DNA from: CAMQVM01 sp044433365
GTDB taxonomy: Bacteria; Bacteroidota; Bacteroidia; Bacteroidales; Rikenellaceae
Assembly (NCBI GenBank): GCA_044433365.1
Contig: JAWXTR010000069.1
Coordinates: forward strand, 1 to 17,316
Direction of reading: 5' to 3'
Length of the DNA: 17,316 nucleotides
Both the position numbers and the translations under genes were made by a program. Shown piece after piece: positions 7,952 to 15,057 of this stretch (position 1 is the stretch's first letter; every line of letters starts with the position of its first letter). The notes beneath the pieces are model-generated. The model was not told where the DNA came from. It ran no database searches and was given only the letters and a program-made list of their open reading frames with translations.

Positions 7952-10900
7952 ATGAGTAATATTGTTAGCAGCTTATTAAAGCTGATGTTTGGCTCTAAGG
8001 CCGACAAAGATAAAAAGGAGGTAGAGCCTTATATCGACAAAATAAAGGCTATATATCCAGAAATGGAAAAGCTCACCAACAATCAATTGCGAGCTAGGAC
8101 AGCTGCATTGATGAAGAAAATAGCAGATGCAATTGCTGAGGATGAAGAGAAGATTGTAGAGCTGAAGAAAAAGATTGAGAGCAGAGAGGTGTCTATTAAA
8201 GATAAATCAAAAATTGCTGCTCAAATCGAAGATATTACAAAAGATATTGACCAGACAATAGAAAAAGTACTTCTTGAGATTCTTCCAGAGGCTTTTGCTA
8301 TAGTAAAAGATACTGCTCGACGTTTTACAGAGAACAAGATTTTAGGAGTCGCAGCAACGCCACTTGATATAGAATTAGCAAAAAAACGTGAATATATCAC
8401 TATTGAGGGCACAAAAGCTACTTATAGTAATAAATGGAGTGCTGGAGGTAATGTGATTGATTGGAATATGATTCACTACGATTGTCAGCTTTTTGGTGGG
8501 GTAGTACTTAATAATGGTAAAATTGCAGAGATGGCTACAGGTGAGGGTAAAACGCTTGTATCTACTCTTCCAATTTTCTTAAATGCGCTTTCACACAAAG
8601 GGGTTCACGTCGTTACGGTTAATGATTACCTAGCAAAACGTGACTGTCAGTGGATGGGACCAATATTTGAGTTTCATGGACTAACAGTAGATTGTATTGA
8701 CAACCACCGCCCTAACTCTCCAGAGAGAAGAAAGGCGTATATGGCCGATATTACCTACGGTACAAACAATGAATTTGGTTTTGACTACCTTCGTGATAAT
8801 ATGGCGAACTCGCCTGAGGATTTAGTCCAACGCAAACATCAATATGCTATTGTCGATGAGGTCGACTCAGTGCTTATCGATGATGCTCGTACTCCTCTTA
8901 TTATCTCTGGACCAATTCCAAAAGGAGATGTTCAGCTTTTTGACGAATATCGTGATATAATTGATAAATTATACAATCTTCAAAAAGTATTAGCTACAAA
9001 AATCCTTTCAGAAGCTAAAAAGCTTATTGCAGATGGAAATATGGATGAAGGTGGTATTTTGCTTTTCAGAACTCATAAGGCACTTCCAAAATCAAAAGCA
9101 CTTATTAAGTTTTTAAGTGAGCAAGGAGTTAAAACTCTTCTTCAAAGAACTGAAAATATCTATATTGCCGACAATAATAAGCGACTTCCAGAGATTACAG
9201 ATGAGCTTTATTTCGTAATTGACGAAAAACTTCGTTCTATTGAGCTTACAGATAAAGGTCTTGAAGAGCTTGCAAAATATGTTGGTGACAACAAATTTTT
9301 TGTACTTCCTGATGTGGGTGCAGAGCTTGCAGAATTAGAAAAAAGCGGAATAGAGGGTGATGAAAAGATGTTTAAAAAAGATGCAATTCTTGCCGACTAC
9401 TCTCTTAAAAATGAGCGTGTACATACAGTAAATCAGCTGCTTAAAGCGTATGCAATGTTTGAGAAAGATGTTGAATATGTGATAATGGACAACAAGATTA
9501 AGATTGTCGATGAGCAGACAGGTCGTATAATGGAGGGTCGTCGCTATTCTGACGGTCTACACCAAGCTATTGAGGCAAAAGAGAAAGTTACAGTTGAGGC
9601 TGCAACTCAAACTTTTGCAGCAGTAACTCTTCAAAACTACTTTAGAATGTATCACAAACTTTCGGGTATGACTGGTACAGCCGAAACAGAAGCGAGTGAG
9701 TTTTGGAGTATCTACGAGCTTGATGTTGTGGTTATCCCAACCAACCGCCCAATAGTTCGTGATGATAGAGATGATGTTGTCTACAAAACTAACCGTGAGA
9801 AATATGCAGCAGTAATCGAAGAGATTAAAAAATTGGTCGAAGCTGGTCGACCAGTGCTTGTAGGTACAACTTCAGTCGAAATTTCTGAACTTTTAAGCCG
9901 TTCTCTAAAAATGAACGGTATTAGACATAACGTTTTGAACGCCAAACAACATGCTGCTGAGGCGCAAGTTGTACAGGAGGCAGGACGCAAATCGCAAGTT
10001 ACAATTGCAACAAATATGGCAGGTCGTGGTACCGATATCAAACTATCTGATGAGGTAAAAGCAGCAGGAGGTTTGGCAATTGTGGGTACAGAACGCCATG
10101 AGTCTCGTCGTGTTGACCGTCAGTTACGTGGTCGTTCGGGTCGTCAAGGTGATCCAGGTTCGTCTCAATTCTTTGTTTCTCTGGAAGATAACCTTATGCG
10201 TCTGTTTGGTACAGAGCGTATTGCAGGTTTGATGGACAAAATGGGACATAAGGAGGGTGAGGCTATCCAAGCTGGTATGATGAGTCGTGCAATCGAGCGT
10301 GCTCAGAAAAAAGTGGAGGAGAACAACTTCGGTGTTCGTAAACGTCTTATCGAATACGATGATGTAATGAACTCACAACGTGAGGTAATCTACACACGTC
10401 GTCGCAATGCACTTCATGGTGAGCGTATTGAGGTGGATATTGACAATATGGTTTTAGATTATGCCGAGGCGTTTGTTGAGTTTAATAGAGGTATCAGCTT
10501 CGATGAGTTTAAAATCGAGTTGATGCGTGAAATTTCAATCGAACCATCTCTAACTGAGCAGCAGTATAAAGCGTTTAAAGATTCTGAAATTATTGATTCA
10601 ATCGCATCGGATATAAACGAAAACCTTGAGCGTAGAAAGAAAAATATGGCAGATGTTGTTGCCCCTGTGGTAAAACGTATTCACGACGAACATCTACACC
10701 ATTTTGAATCTATATCAATTCCTGCTACAGATGGTAAAAAACTATTTCAAGCATCGGTAAATATCAAAAAATCTGTAGAGAACGAAGGTTTTGAGGTGTT
10801 TAAATCGATAGCAAAAAATATAATGCTTCAAAATATTGACGAGAATTGGACTGAGCATCTAAGAGATATGGACGATTTAAAACAATCTGTTCAAAATGCA

Positions 10901-11038
10901 ACTTATGAGCAGAAAGATCCGCTTCTTATCTACAAGTTTGAAAGTTTTGAGTTATTTAGCAAAATGCTTGGAAAGGTAAATCGTGAGACTCTTTCGGTTC
11001 TTGTAAAAGCATATATTCCAACTAAAGATAATAATTAA
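7952..11038 (+). CDS. secA: Preprotein translocase ATPase SecA, without C-terminal zinc tail
   Basis: SecA is the cytoplasmic and membrane-associated ATPase that drives preproteins through SecYEG. Of its 1028 residues, the first part is NBD1 with Walker A MATGEGKT (194-201) and Walker B IVDEVDSVLIDDART (D302/E303). A long insertion follows at about 330-500, as is usual in Bacteroidetes SecA. Then come EQTGRIMEGRRYSDGLHQA, YHKLSGMTGTA, TNMAGRGTDIKL and the arginine finger motif GRSGRQGDPGSSQFF of NBD2, then the helical scaffold and wing. Lysine- and glutamate-rich helices lie near residues 40-110. The protein stops soon after the last scaffold helix (VLVKAYIPTKDNN). The flexible linker and the Cys-rich SEC-C motif found at the end of many SecA proteins are absent. 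Stem-loop terminators follow. Function as SecA is certain. Confidence 0.97.
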   Translation: MSNIVSSLLKLMFGSKADKDKKEVEPYIDKIKAIYPEMEKLTNNQLRARTAALMKKIADAIAEDEEKIVELKKKIESREVSIKDKSKIAAQIEDITKDIDQTIEKVLLEILPEAFAIVKDTARRFTENKILGVAATPLDIELAKKREYITIEGTKATYSNKWSAGGNVIDWNMIHYDCQLFGGVVLNNGKIAEMATGEGKTLVSTLPIFLNALSHKGVHVVTVNDYLAKRDCQWMGPIFEFHGLTVDCIDNHRPNSPERRKAYMADITYGTNNEFGFDYLRDNMANSPEDLVQRKHQYAIVDEVDSVLIDDARTPLIISGPIPKGDVQLFDEYRDIIDKLYNLQKVLATKILSEAKKLIADGNMDEGGILLFRTHKALPKSKALIKFLSEQGVKTLLQRTENIYIADNNKRLPEITDELYFVIDEKLRSIELTDKGLEELAKYVGDNKFFVLPDVGAELAELEKSGIEGDEKMFKKDAILADYSLKNERVHTVNQLLKAYAMFEKDVEYVIMDNKIKIVDEQTGRIMEGRRYSDGLHQAIEAKEKVTVEAATQTFAAVTLQNYFRMYHKLSGMTGTAETEASEFWSIYELDVVVIPTNRPIVRDDRDDVVYKTNREKYAAVIEEIKKLVEAGRPVLVGTTSVEISELLSRSLKMNGIRHNVLNAKQHAAEAQVVQEAGRKSQVTIATNMAGRGTDIKLSDEVKAAGGLAIVGTERHESRRVDRQLRGRSGRQGDPGSSQFFVSLEDNLMRLFGTERIAGLMDKMGHKEGEAIQAGMMSRAIERAQKKVEENNFGVRKRLIEYDDVMNSQREVIYTRRRNALHGERIEVDIDNMVLDYAEAFVEFNRGISFDEFKIELMREISIEPSLTEQQYKAFKDSEIIDSIASDINENLERRKKNMADVVAPVVKRIHDEHLHHFESISIPATDGKKLFQASVNIKKSVENEGFEVFKSIAKNIMLQNIDENWTEHLRDMDDLKQSVQNATYEQKDPLLIYKFESFELFSKMLGKVNRETLSVLVKAYIPTKDNN

Positions 11039-11071
11039 GGGAATTTCTAGAACTCCTCTTAATTCTTTTTA
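11035..11071 (+). terminator. Stem-loop directly after secA
   Basis: TTAAGGGAATTTCTAG pairs imperfectly with CTCTTAA over a 28-nt hairpin that begins inside the stop codon and is followed by TTCTTTTT. The same TTAAGGGAA...TTCTA arm recurs in the terminator after the Gate-domain gene at 15053. Confidence 0.55.
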
Positions 11072-11123
11072 GTAAGTTTTAAAAGTCATAAATTAGAGGT
11101 TCTCTTTTTAAGGAACAAATAGT

Positions 11124-11149
11124 GGGGTACGGTTTTAGTACCCCTTTTT
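11124..11149 (+). terminator. Strong intrinsic terminator
   Basis: GGGGTAC (11124-11130) and GTACCCC (11138-11144) form a perfect 7-bp GC-rich stem with a 7-nt loop, followed by TTTTT. It is the second of two terminators after secA and overlaps the -33 element of the next promoter. Confidence 0.85.
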
Positions 11150-11177
11150 GTTATTTAATTTTTTTTTATTAACTTAG
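11147..11177 (+). promoter_or_regulatory. Promoter of the 141-residue hypothetical gene
   Basis: TTTG at 11147-11150 and TAACTTAG at 11170-11177 (7 of 8 to the usual box) are 19 bp apart. The ATG is at 11209. Confidence 0.5.
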
Positions 11178-11208
11178 CAAAATAATCACTCTATAAAACT
11201 TTAATGCT

Positions 11209-11634
11209 ATGGAATCATTAATAATTTTTGCAATAGGAGCACTTATAATGTATAGGGTTTCTCGTGTTATGCGTAAATCGTGGGACTCTGATGAGAGCGA
11301 AGAAGAATCTCAAGATATTCATGATAAGCAGGATGATGAGCTATTAGATAGAGAAGAGGAAAGAGCAGTTTTTGAGCAGAGTAATAATGTAGGAGGTAGT
11401 AAAGGGCAAATTCCAACTTCTACACGTATACCTACGCCTCCACCTGTTCCGTCTATGTCTAGATTTTCATCCGAAATTATGTCGAGGAAATATGAGTCGA
11501 TAGCCGAAAATTCGTTTTTTTCTGAGGAAATAGTGCAAGAGGGTAGTTGCTCAATAGCCGAAGATTTCGATATTCGCAAGGCAGTTATATATTCAGAAAT
11601 TTTACGCCCTAGATGGAGAGATAACGAGCTTTAA
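11209..11634 (+). CDS. Hypothetical membrane-anchored acidic protein
   Basis: I do not recognise a named family. The 141 residues start with a single hydrophobic helix (about 3-16, LIIFAIGALIMYRV) followed by basic RVMRK, which suggests an N-terminal membrane anchor. An acidic stretch follows (about 26-53, many D/E), then a proline-rich linker with PTPPPVPS (about 76-83), and a more ordered end with EDFDIRKAVIYSEILRPRW (about 118-136). I have the impression that this last segment resembles the C-terminus of small uncharacterised Bacteroidales proteins, so it may be the conserved part, but I cannot verify that here. A promoter lies upstream, and the HIT gene follows 67 bp downstream, possibly cotranscribed. 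The start is supported by the membrane helix beginning directly at the ATG. Confidence 0.75.
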   Translation: MESLIIFAIGALIMYRVSRVMRKSWDSDESEEESQDIHDKQDDELLDREEERAVFEQSNNVGGSKGQIPTSTRIPTPPPVPSMSRFSSEIMSRKYESIAENSFFSEEIVQEGSCSIAEDFDIRKAVIYSEILRPRWRDNEL

Positions 11635-11648
11635 ACAAAAAATCAAAT

Positions 11649-11669
11649 TTTACAATCTAAAATTGTAAT
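11649..11669 (+). other. Small hairpin between the hypothetical and HIT genes
   Basis: TTTACAAT and ATTGTAAT form a stem of 7-8 bp around CTAAA. It could be a weak terminator. Its arms also match the halves of the TTTACAATTGTAAA motif found near the HTH gene, here split by 5 bp. Confidence 0.3.
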
Positions 11670-11701
11670 AAAATCAATAATTTTGAAAATTTAAGAGAAC
11701 A

Positions 11702-12091
11702 ATGGAGCCTTCAATTTTTACAAGAATTATAAATGGTGAAATTCCATGTTATAAAGTGGCAGAGGATGAGAAATTTTATGCATTCCTAGATATCAACCCT
11801 GTAGCTAAAGGTCACACCCTAGTTATGCCAAAATGTCAGATTGACTATATTTTCGATATTGAAGATGATATGCTTTCAGAGATGATTTTGTTTGCTAAAA
11901 AAGTTGCAAAGGAGTTGAAAAACAAAATCGAATGCAAGAGGGTAGGAGTGGTAGTTATTGGATTAGAAGTTCCGCATGCTCATATTCATCTAATTCCGAT
12001 GAATTGTGAAAACGATGTAAATTTTGCAAAAGAGAGAGTAAAATTAACAGAGCAGGAGTTTAAAGAAATTGCCGCAATGTTGAGTGTTTAA
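11702..12091 (+). CDS. HIT-family nucleotide-binding protein
   Basis: This 129-residue protein belongs to the histidine-triad superfamily, small soluble hydrolases or transferases acting on nucleotide phosphoramidates and related nucleotides. The triad is PHAHIHLIP with H92, H94 and H96; H94 should be the nucleophile. Other landmarks are the N-terminal SIFTRIINGEIP, FYAFLDINPVAKGHTLVMP (the nucleotide-binding strand) and the C-terminal helix. The full length is typical of the Hint/YcfF-like branch common in Bacteroidetes. It has only 67 bp between it and the upstream gene, with no clear promoter, and a strong terminator 60 bp after its stop. Confidence 0.93.
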   Translation: MEPSIFTRIINGEIPCYKVAEDEKFYAFLDINPVAKGHTLVMPKCQIDYIFDIEDDMLSEMILFAKKVAKELKNKIECKRVGVVVIGLEVPHAHIHLIPMNCENDVNFAKERVKLTEQEFKEIAAMLSV

Positions 12092-12150
12092 CTGAAATCA
12101 AAAAGTAGAGTAGTGTTATCACTGAAATTATAAGGTAATAAAAAATCATA

Positions 12151-12187
12151 AAAAATGGTAGTCATAAAAATGGCTACCATTTTTTTT
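12151..12187 (+). terminator. Intrinsic terminator after the HIT gene
   Basis: AAAAATGGTAG (12151-12161) and CTACCATTTTT (12174-12184) form an 11-bp stem with a 12-nt loop, followed by more T. It is a textbook rho-independent terminator. The A tract on the 5' side could make it bidirectional. Confidence 0.85.
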
Positions 12188-12242
12188 GCAAAATTTTCAA
12201 AAAATTCAATTTTGTAAAGTAGGGTAGTATCTTTCAAAATTC

Positions 12243-12321
12243 ACAATTGTAATCACAAATGTAAATAAATTAAATATACAATTGTAACTGTATGTAAAAG
12301 TAAAAATTTACAAGATGTTAC
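12243..12321. promoter_or_regulatory. Candidate operator cluster upstream of the HTH gene
   Basis: ACAATTGTAA occurs at 12243-12252 and 12278-12287, ACAAATGTAAA at 12255-12265, and a degenerate ACAAGATGTTAC at 12310-12321. The ideal form is the palindrome TTTACAATTGTAAA. Apart from these sites, 12188-12560 is AT-rich with no gene that I can support. Confidence 0.4.
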
Positions 12322-12564
12322 AAAATTAAACCATGAAAAGTTAGACCTTAAAACAAGTTAAATAAAGCTATATAACTAGCAGAAAATCAATAAAATGCGA
12401 CACGTTAAGTAAATTTAATTTTTAATTAGAAATTATATATACTTGATATTTTGTGGTTTAACCATTAAAATAATTTAAATTGTATTACTAAATATTTAAA
12501 AATCAATAATTTACATAAGTCAATTAAAATATACTTTTAATTAGTGAAAAAAATAGATAAAAAT

Positions 12565-12595
12565 TTTGTTTACAAAAATAAATTCATTACTTTTG
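12565..12595 (+). promoter_or_regulatory. Promoter of the HTH regulator gene
   Basis: TTTG at 12565-12568 and TACTTTTG at 12588-12595 are 19 bp apart, an exact TTTG/TAnnTTTG match. The -33 region sits in the near-palindrome TTTTGTTTACAAAA (12564-12577), and GATGTAAACATC lies just after the -7 box (12612-12623). A repressor bound at either would block transcription. The leader is about 95 nt. Confidence 0.65.
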
Positions 12596-12697
12596 TGAAA
12601 TAATTAGAACAGATGTAAACATCAGTAAATAGCCTTTTTCATACAATTAGGGCAATTTACAAGATTTACCCTTAAAACTCATGAAAATTTGATATTT

Positions 12698-13456
12698 ATG
12701 AAAGAGAGAATTTTTGAAATTATCCAGCAAAATCAATTAACAGCATGGAAATTTGCTGAAATGCTAAATGTACAGGCTTCAAGCATCTCGCATATCCTTT
12801 CTGGGCGCAATAAGCCAAGTTTTGACTTTATTGAAAAGGTATTAACTAAATTCCCTAAAATCAATCCTGATTGGCTTATTTTAGGAAAGGGTGAGATGTA
12901 TAGAGATGATGATACATCTCCCGCTACTGAGGGTGCTAATGTTATCACAAATAAGCCAAGTGATGAATCTAATGAGACGATAAATAGGGTTGACACCACT
13001 ACTCCAGTAGAGTTAAATGAGCAAAATAGGAGTAATAACACCACTTTTCAGCATAATGAGGCGTATAATGATCGGAGATATGTTGATAGTAGAGATGGTG
13101 GTTATAATGAGCCTAGAGCTGCTGAAACAAGAGTCGAAAATAGAGATAACCTTTTCAATTCAATAGAAATAGAGAAAAATAGCTATTTTCAAAATGAGAG
13201 TACAAATGTAAATCGAAATAATGTTCAATTTACCAATGTAAACCAGAATAAACCTCAAAATTTCAACGCAGATAGAAATAGGGATGAATTTACAAATGTA
13301 ATTACAAATGTAAACAACACGAAACAGCCTGAGAGTAAATATGATAATACGCAAGATTTGTTAATGTCAGCTTTAGCAACAACAGATGATGATATAGAAA
13401 AGATAATAATATTCTACAAAGGAAATAGATTTGCAGCATATACGCCAAAAAAATAA
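12698..13456 (+). CDS. Helix-turn-helix transcriptional regulator with Asn-rich linker
   Basis: This 252-residue protein has an N-terminal XRE-type DNA-binding domain (about 3-70): LTAWKFAEMLNVQASSISHI is the helix-turn-helix, followed by LSGRNKPSFDF and NPDWLILGKGEMYRDD, a pattern I know from Bacteroidales regulators. Residues about 71-215 are low complexity, rich in N, T, D and R. The last 40 residues (DIEKIIIFYKGNRFAAYTP) form a short conserved-looking tail. I choose ATG 12698; a TTG nine bases upstream is in frame but not needed, since the family starts at MKERI. The linker includes four TNV units encoded by the same ACAAATGTAA motif that surrounds the gene. The target is unknown; the promoter overlap suggests autoregulation. 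Confidence 0.85.
   Translation: MKERIFEIIQQNQLTAWKFAEMLNVQASSISHILSGRNKPSFDFIEKVLTKFPKINPDWLILGKGEMYRDDDTSPATEGANVITNKPSDESNETINRVDTTTPVELNEQNRSNNTTFQHNEAYNDRRYVDSRDGGYNEPRAAETRVENRDNLFNSIEIEKNSYFQNESTNVNRNNVQFTNVNQNKPQNFNADRNRDEFTNVITNVNNTKQPESKYDNTQDLLMSALATTDDDIEKIIIFYKGNRFAAYTPKK
13202..13314. repeat. Candidate operators inside the HTH coding sequence
   Basis: ACAAATGTAAA lies at 13202-13212, TTTACCAATGTAAA at 13229-13242, TTTACAAATGTAA at 13289-13301 and TTACAAATGTAAA at 13302-13314. All four are read in the same frame as T-N-V. Confidence 0.5.
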
Positions 13457-13528
13457 ATATTTCGATTTACAAAATTCAATATTACAACTGTTAAATTTTT
13501 ATTGACTTTTGTAAAAACAAATTAATAT

Positions 13529-13617
13529 ACAATTGTAAACACACTAAAAATGAATTATTATAAATTTTGCTAGTTAATTTCACTTTTTCAAGCAATAAGA
13601 TAATTACAATTGTAAAT
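13529..13617. promoter_or_regulatory. Candidate operators downstream of the HTH gene
   Basis: ACAATTGTAAA lies at 13529-13539 and ATTACAATTGTAAAT at 13603-13617, the closest copy to a full palindrome. A weaker TTACAACTGTTAA is at 13482-13494. Confidence 0.4.
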
Positions 13618-13651
13618 AGAATAACAGAAAATATAATTCTTTAAATTCCGA

Positions 13652-13674
13652 AAGTCAGATTTTAGAAGTTCCCT
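13652..13674 (-). repeat. 23-bp inverted copy of the terminator arm at 15057
   Basis: The 23 bases are the exact reverse complement of 15057-15079, which forms part of the terminator of the Gate-domain gene. The shared core is TTTAGAAGTTCCC. A 12-bp piece, TTAGAAGTTCCC, also occurs at 456-467. No partner arm lies next to this copy, so it may be a remnant or part of a recurrent terminator family. Confidence 0.7.
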
Positions 13675-13694
13675 CTATTTCAAAAATTTTTACT

Positions 13695-13826
13695 ATGAGT
13701 TTATTTTTGTCTATTTCGTTGGTTTTATGTTATTTGCTCTGTTTTTTGGAGATTTTAACCCTTTTTAACAGCGATATTTCAGCAAGAAATATATATATAA
13801 AGCCTATATCTGATAAATTCTTTTAA
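13695..13826 (+). CDS. Possible small hydrophobic protein (43 residues)
   Basis: The ORF encodes a peptide with a hydrophobic N-terminal half (about 2-24, rich in L, F, I and C, interrupted by E19) and a polar tail with R31, K36 and K41. One membrane helix is plausible. The stop codon ends exactly one base before the 167-bp fold-back element. No Shine-Dalgarno or TAnnTTTG promoter is visible upstream. T-rich DNA easily yields hydrophobic reading frames, and an ORF of this length in such DNA can arise by chance. I list it because of its position, with low confidence. Confidence 0.22.
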   Translation: MSLFLSISLVLCYLLCFLEILTLFNSDISARNIYIKPISDKFF

Positions 13827-13993
13827 TAAGTAGTGTAAAACAATTATTGCCATATTCTTAATAGCACTCTTGGAGCGATATTTTTCACTATTAAATCTCA
13901 ATATAGAACCACTATATTTTCGATTCAATAGCAAAAAATCTCATCTCCAATAGCACTATTAAAAATACACCAATAATTATTTTACCCTACTTA
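13827..13993 (-). repeat. 167-bp near-perfect fold-back element
   Basis: The whole interval is an inverted repeat: 13827-13906 pairs with 13912-13993 around a 5-nt loop AACCA. Over the outer 49 positions 40 match, including the 23-nt ends (TAAGTAG at the left, CTACTTA at the right). Inner blocks TTAATAG, TTGGAG, ATTTTT, CTATT, AATC and AATATAG also match. All ten transition differences between the arms give G-U or U-G pairs on the minus strand and C-A mismatches on the plus strand. It has no ORF. It could be a MITE-like element or a long hairpin RNA; I put it on the minus strand for that pairing bias. No minus-strand promoter is visible. Confidence 0.8.
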
Positions 13994-14066
13994 ATGGCTA
14001 AATTTTCAATAAATATTATATAATAAATTTAGTACAGTTTTATTTATAAAACGAGATAAAAAAGAG

Positions 14067-14074
14067 TATCTTTG
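14067..14074 (+). promoter_or_regulatory. -7 box of the Gate-domain gene
   Basis: TATCTTTG matches TAnnTTTG exactly and lies 23 bp before the ATG. The -33 position holds only TTTA (14043-14046), a weak match. Confidence 0.55.
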
Positions 14075-14097
14075 CATCGTAATAAATTGATATTATA

Positions 14098-15057
14098 ATG
14101 GTAAAAAAAGGAATTAGCATCGTAAAACATTGTTTTATAGATGCAATACAAGTTGCACTTCGCTCGTCGCTATGGTTGATGAAATTTATGATTCCAACCA
14201 CATTTTTAGTAGCAATGCTCGACTATTTTGGAATTATTGAGATGATTTCCACCTTTATAGAGCCGATTTTTATGTATGCTGGACTTGATGCAAGGGGTGT
14301 TTTGGTCTTTATAACTGCAATTTTCGCCTCCATCTACTCTGCTATTGCAGTAATTGCTACGCTTGGGGTTGATTATAGAATGGTAGTTATACTATCTTCA
14401 ATGATTTTAATCGCTCACAATATCATAGTCGAGAGTACAATTCAGAAAAAAACAGGCTATTCTTATATAGGTGCTGCTGCTTTGCGTATTCTTACAGCTT
14501 TTGGTGTGGGGATTGTATTAAACACAATGCTACCACAAAATTTGGAGGGAAATTTAATATTGTCGGCTCCTATGCAGAGCGAAAATTTAACCTTTTGGGG
14601 TGCAATTAAAGCGTGGGGATGGTCGGTTGTTGTGTTGGCTGTCAAAATGACACTATTTATATATCTTCTCAATGCTTTGCAAAATATATTGAGGGAGTTT
14701 AAGATTCTTGATGTATTAATCAAGCCTTTTACCTACCTTATGCGTTTTATGGGACTTTCAGATACTGTGACCTTTCTTTGGCTTGTGGCAAATACTTTAG
14801 GTCTGGCTTACGGTGGGGCGGTTATGATAGAAGGTGCAAAGAGCGGTGAAGTAGAGCAGGAGGATATGAATCTGCTTAACACTAGTATCGGTATTACGCA
14901 TAGTTTAGTAGAGGATACAATACTTCTTAATATGGTCGGTGTTCCAGTATTGCTATTAGTTTTGCCTCGAATGGTATGTTCTATACTTTTTGTGTGGATG
15001 CAGCGAGGTATAAACTGTTTAGTACGCAGAGAAAATATGGCTAAAAAAGCAGTTTAA
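14098..15057 (+). CDS. Nucleoside recognition (Gate) domain membrane protein, SpmA/SpmB-like
   Basis: This 319-residue integral membrane protein has about eight hydrophobic segments in two similar halves (about 20-145 and 165-300). Each half resembles the Gate domain (PF07670) of SpmA/SpmB-type proteins and nucleoside transporters. Key pieces are the N-terminal half with ATLGVDYRMVVILSSMILIAHNIIVES and the C-terminal half with LGLAYGGAVMIEGAKSG and LNTSIGITHSLVEDTILL, where His and Glu lie in membrane-adjacent segments. SpmA and SpmB are often separate genes; here both halves are in one protein. The substrate is unknown. A -7 box lies upstream, and a long stem-loop terminator begins at the stop codon, so it looks monocistronic. 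Confidence 0.82.
   Translation: MVKKGISIVKHCFIDAIQVALRSSLWLMKFMIPTTFLVAMLDYFGIIEMISTFIEPIFMYAGLDARGVLVFITAIFASIYSAIAVIATLGVDYRMVVILSSMILIAHNIIVESTIQKKTGYSYIGAAALRILTAFGVGIVLNTMLPQNLEGNLILSAPMQSENLTFWGAIKAWGWSVVVLAVKMTLFIYLLNALQNILREFKILDVLIKPFTYLMRFMGLSDTVTFLWLVANTLGLAYGGAVMIEGAKSGEVEQEDMNLLNTSIGITHSLVEDTILLNMVGVPVLLLVLPRMVCSILFVWMQRGINCLVRRENMAKKAV

Noticed and set aside
12689..12697. TTG start for the HTH gene nine bases upstream
   Set aside because: It is in frame, but the ATG at 12698 gives the usual family N-terminus, and a TTG start is not supported by any ribosome-binding site.
12243..13617. Replication origin (AT-rich, many short repeats)
   Set aside because: No DnaA boxes (TTATCCACA-like) are seen and no dnaA, dnaN or gidA gene is near. 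The repeats fit operators better.
13827..13993. Insertion sequence with terminal inverted repeats
   Set aside because: The element has no coding capacity, and the inverted repeat runs through its whole length. I see no clear target-site duplication, so at most it is MITE-like.
14463..14723. Minus-strand ORF inside the Gate-domain gene
   Set aside because: It lies wholly within a well-supported gene, without its own promoter or motifs.
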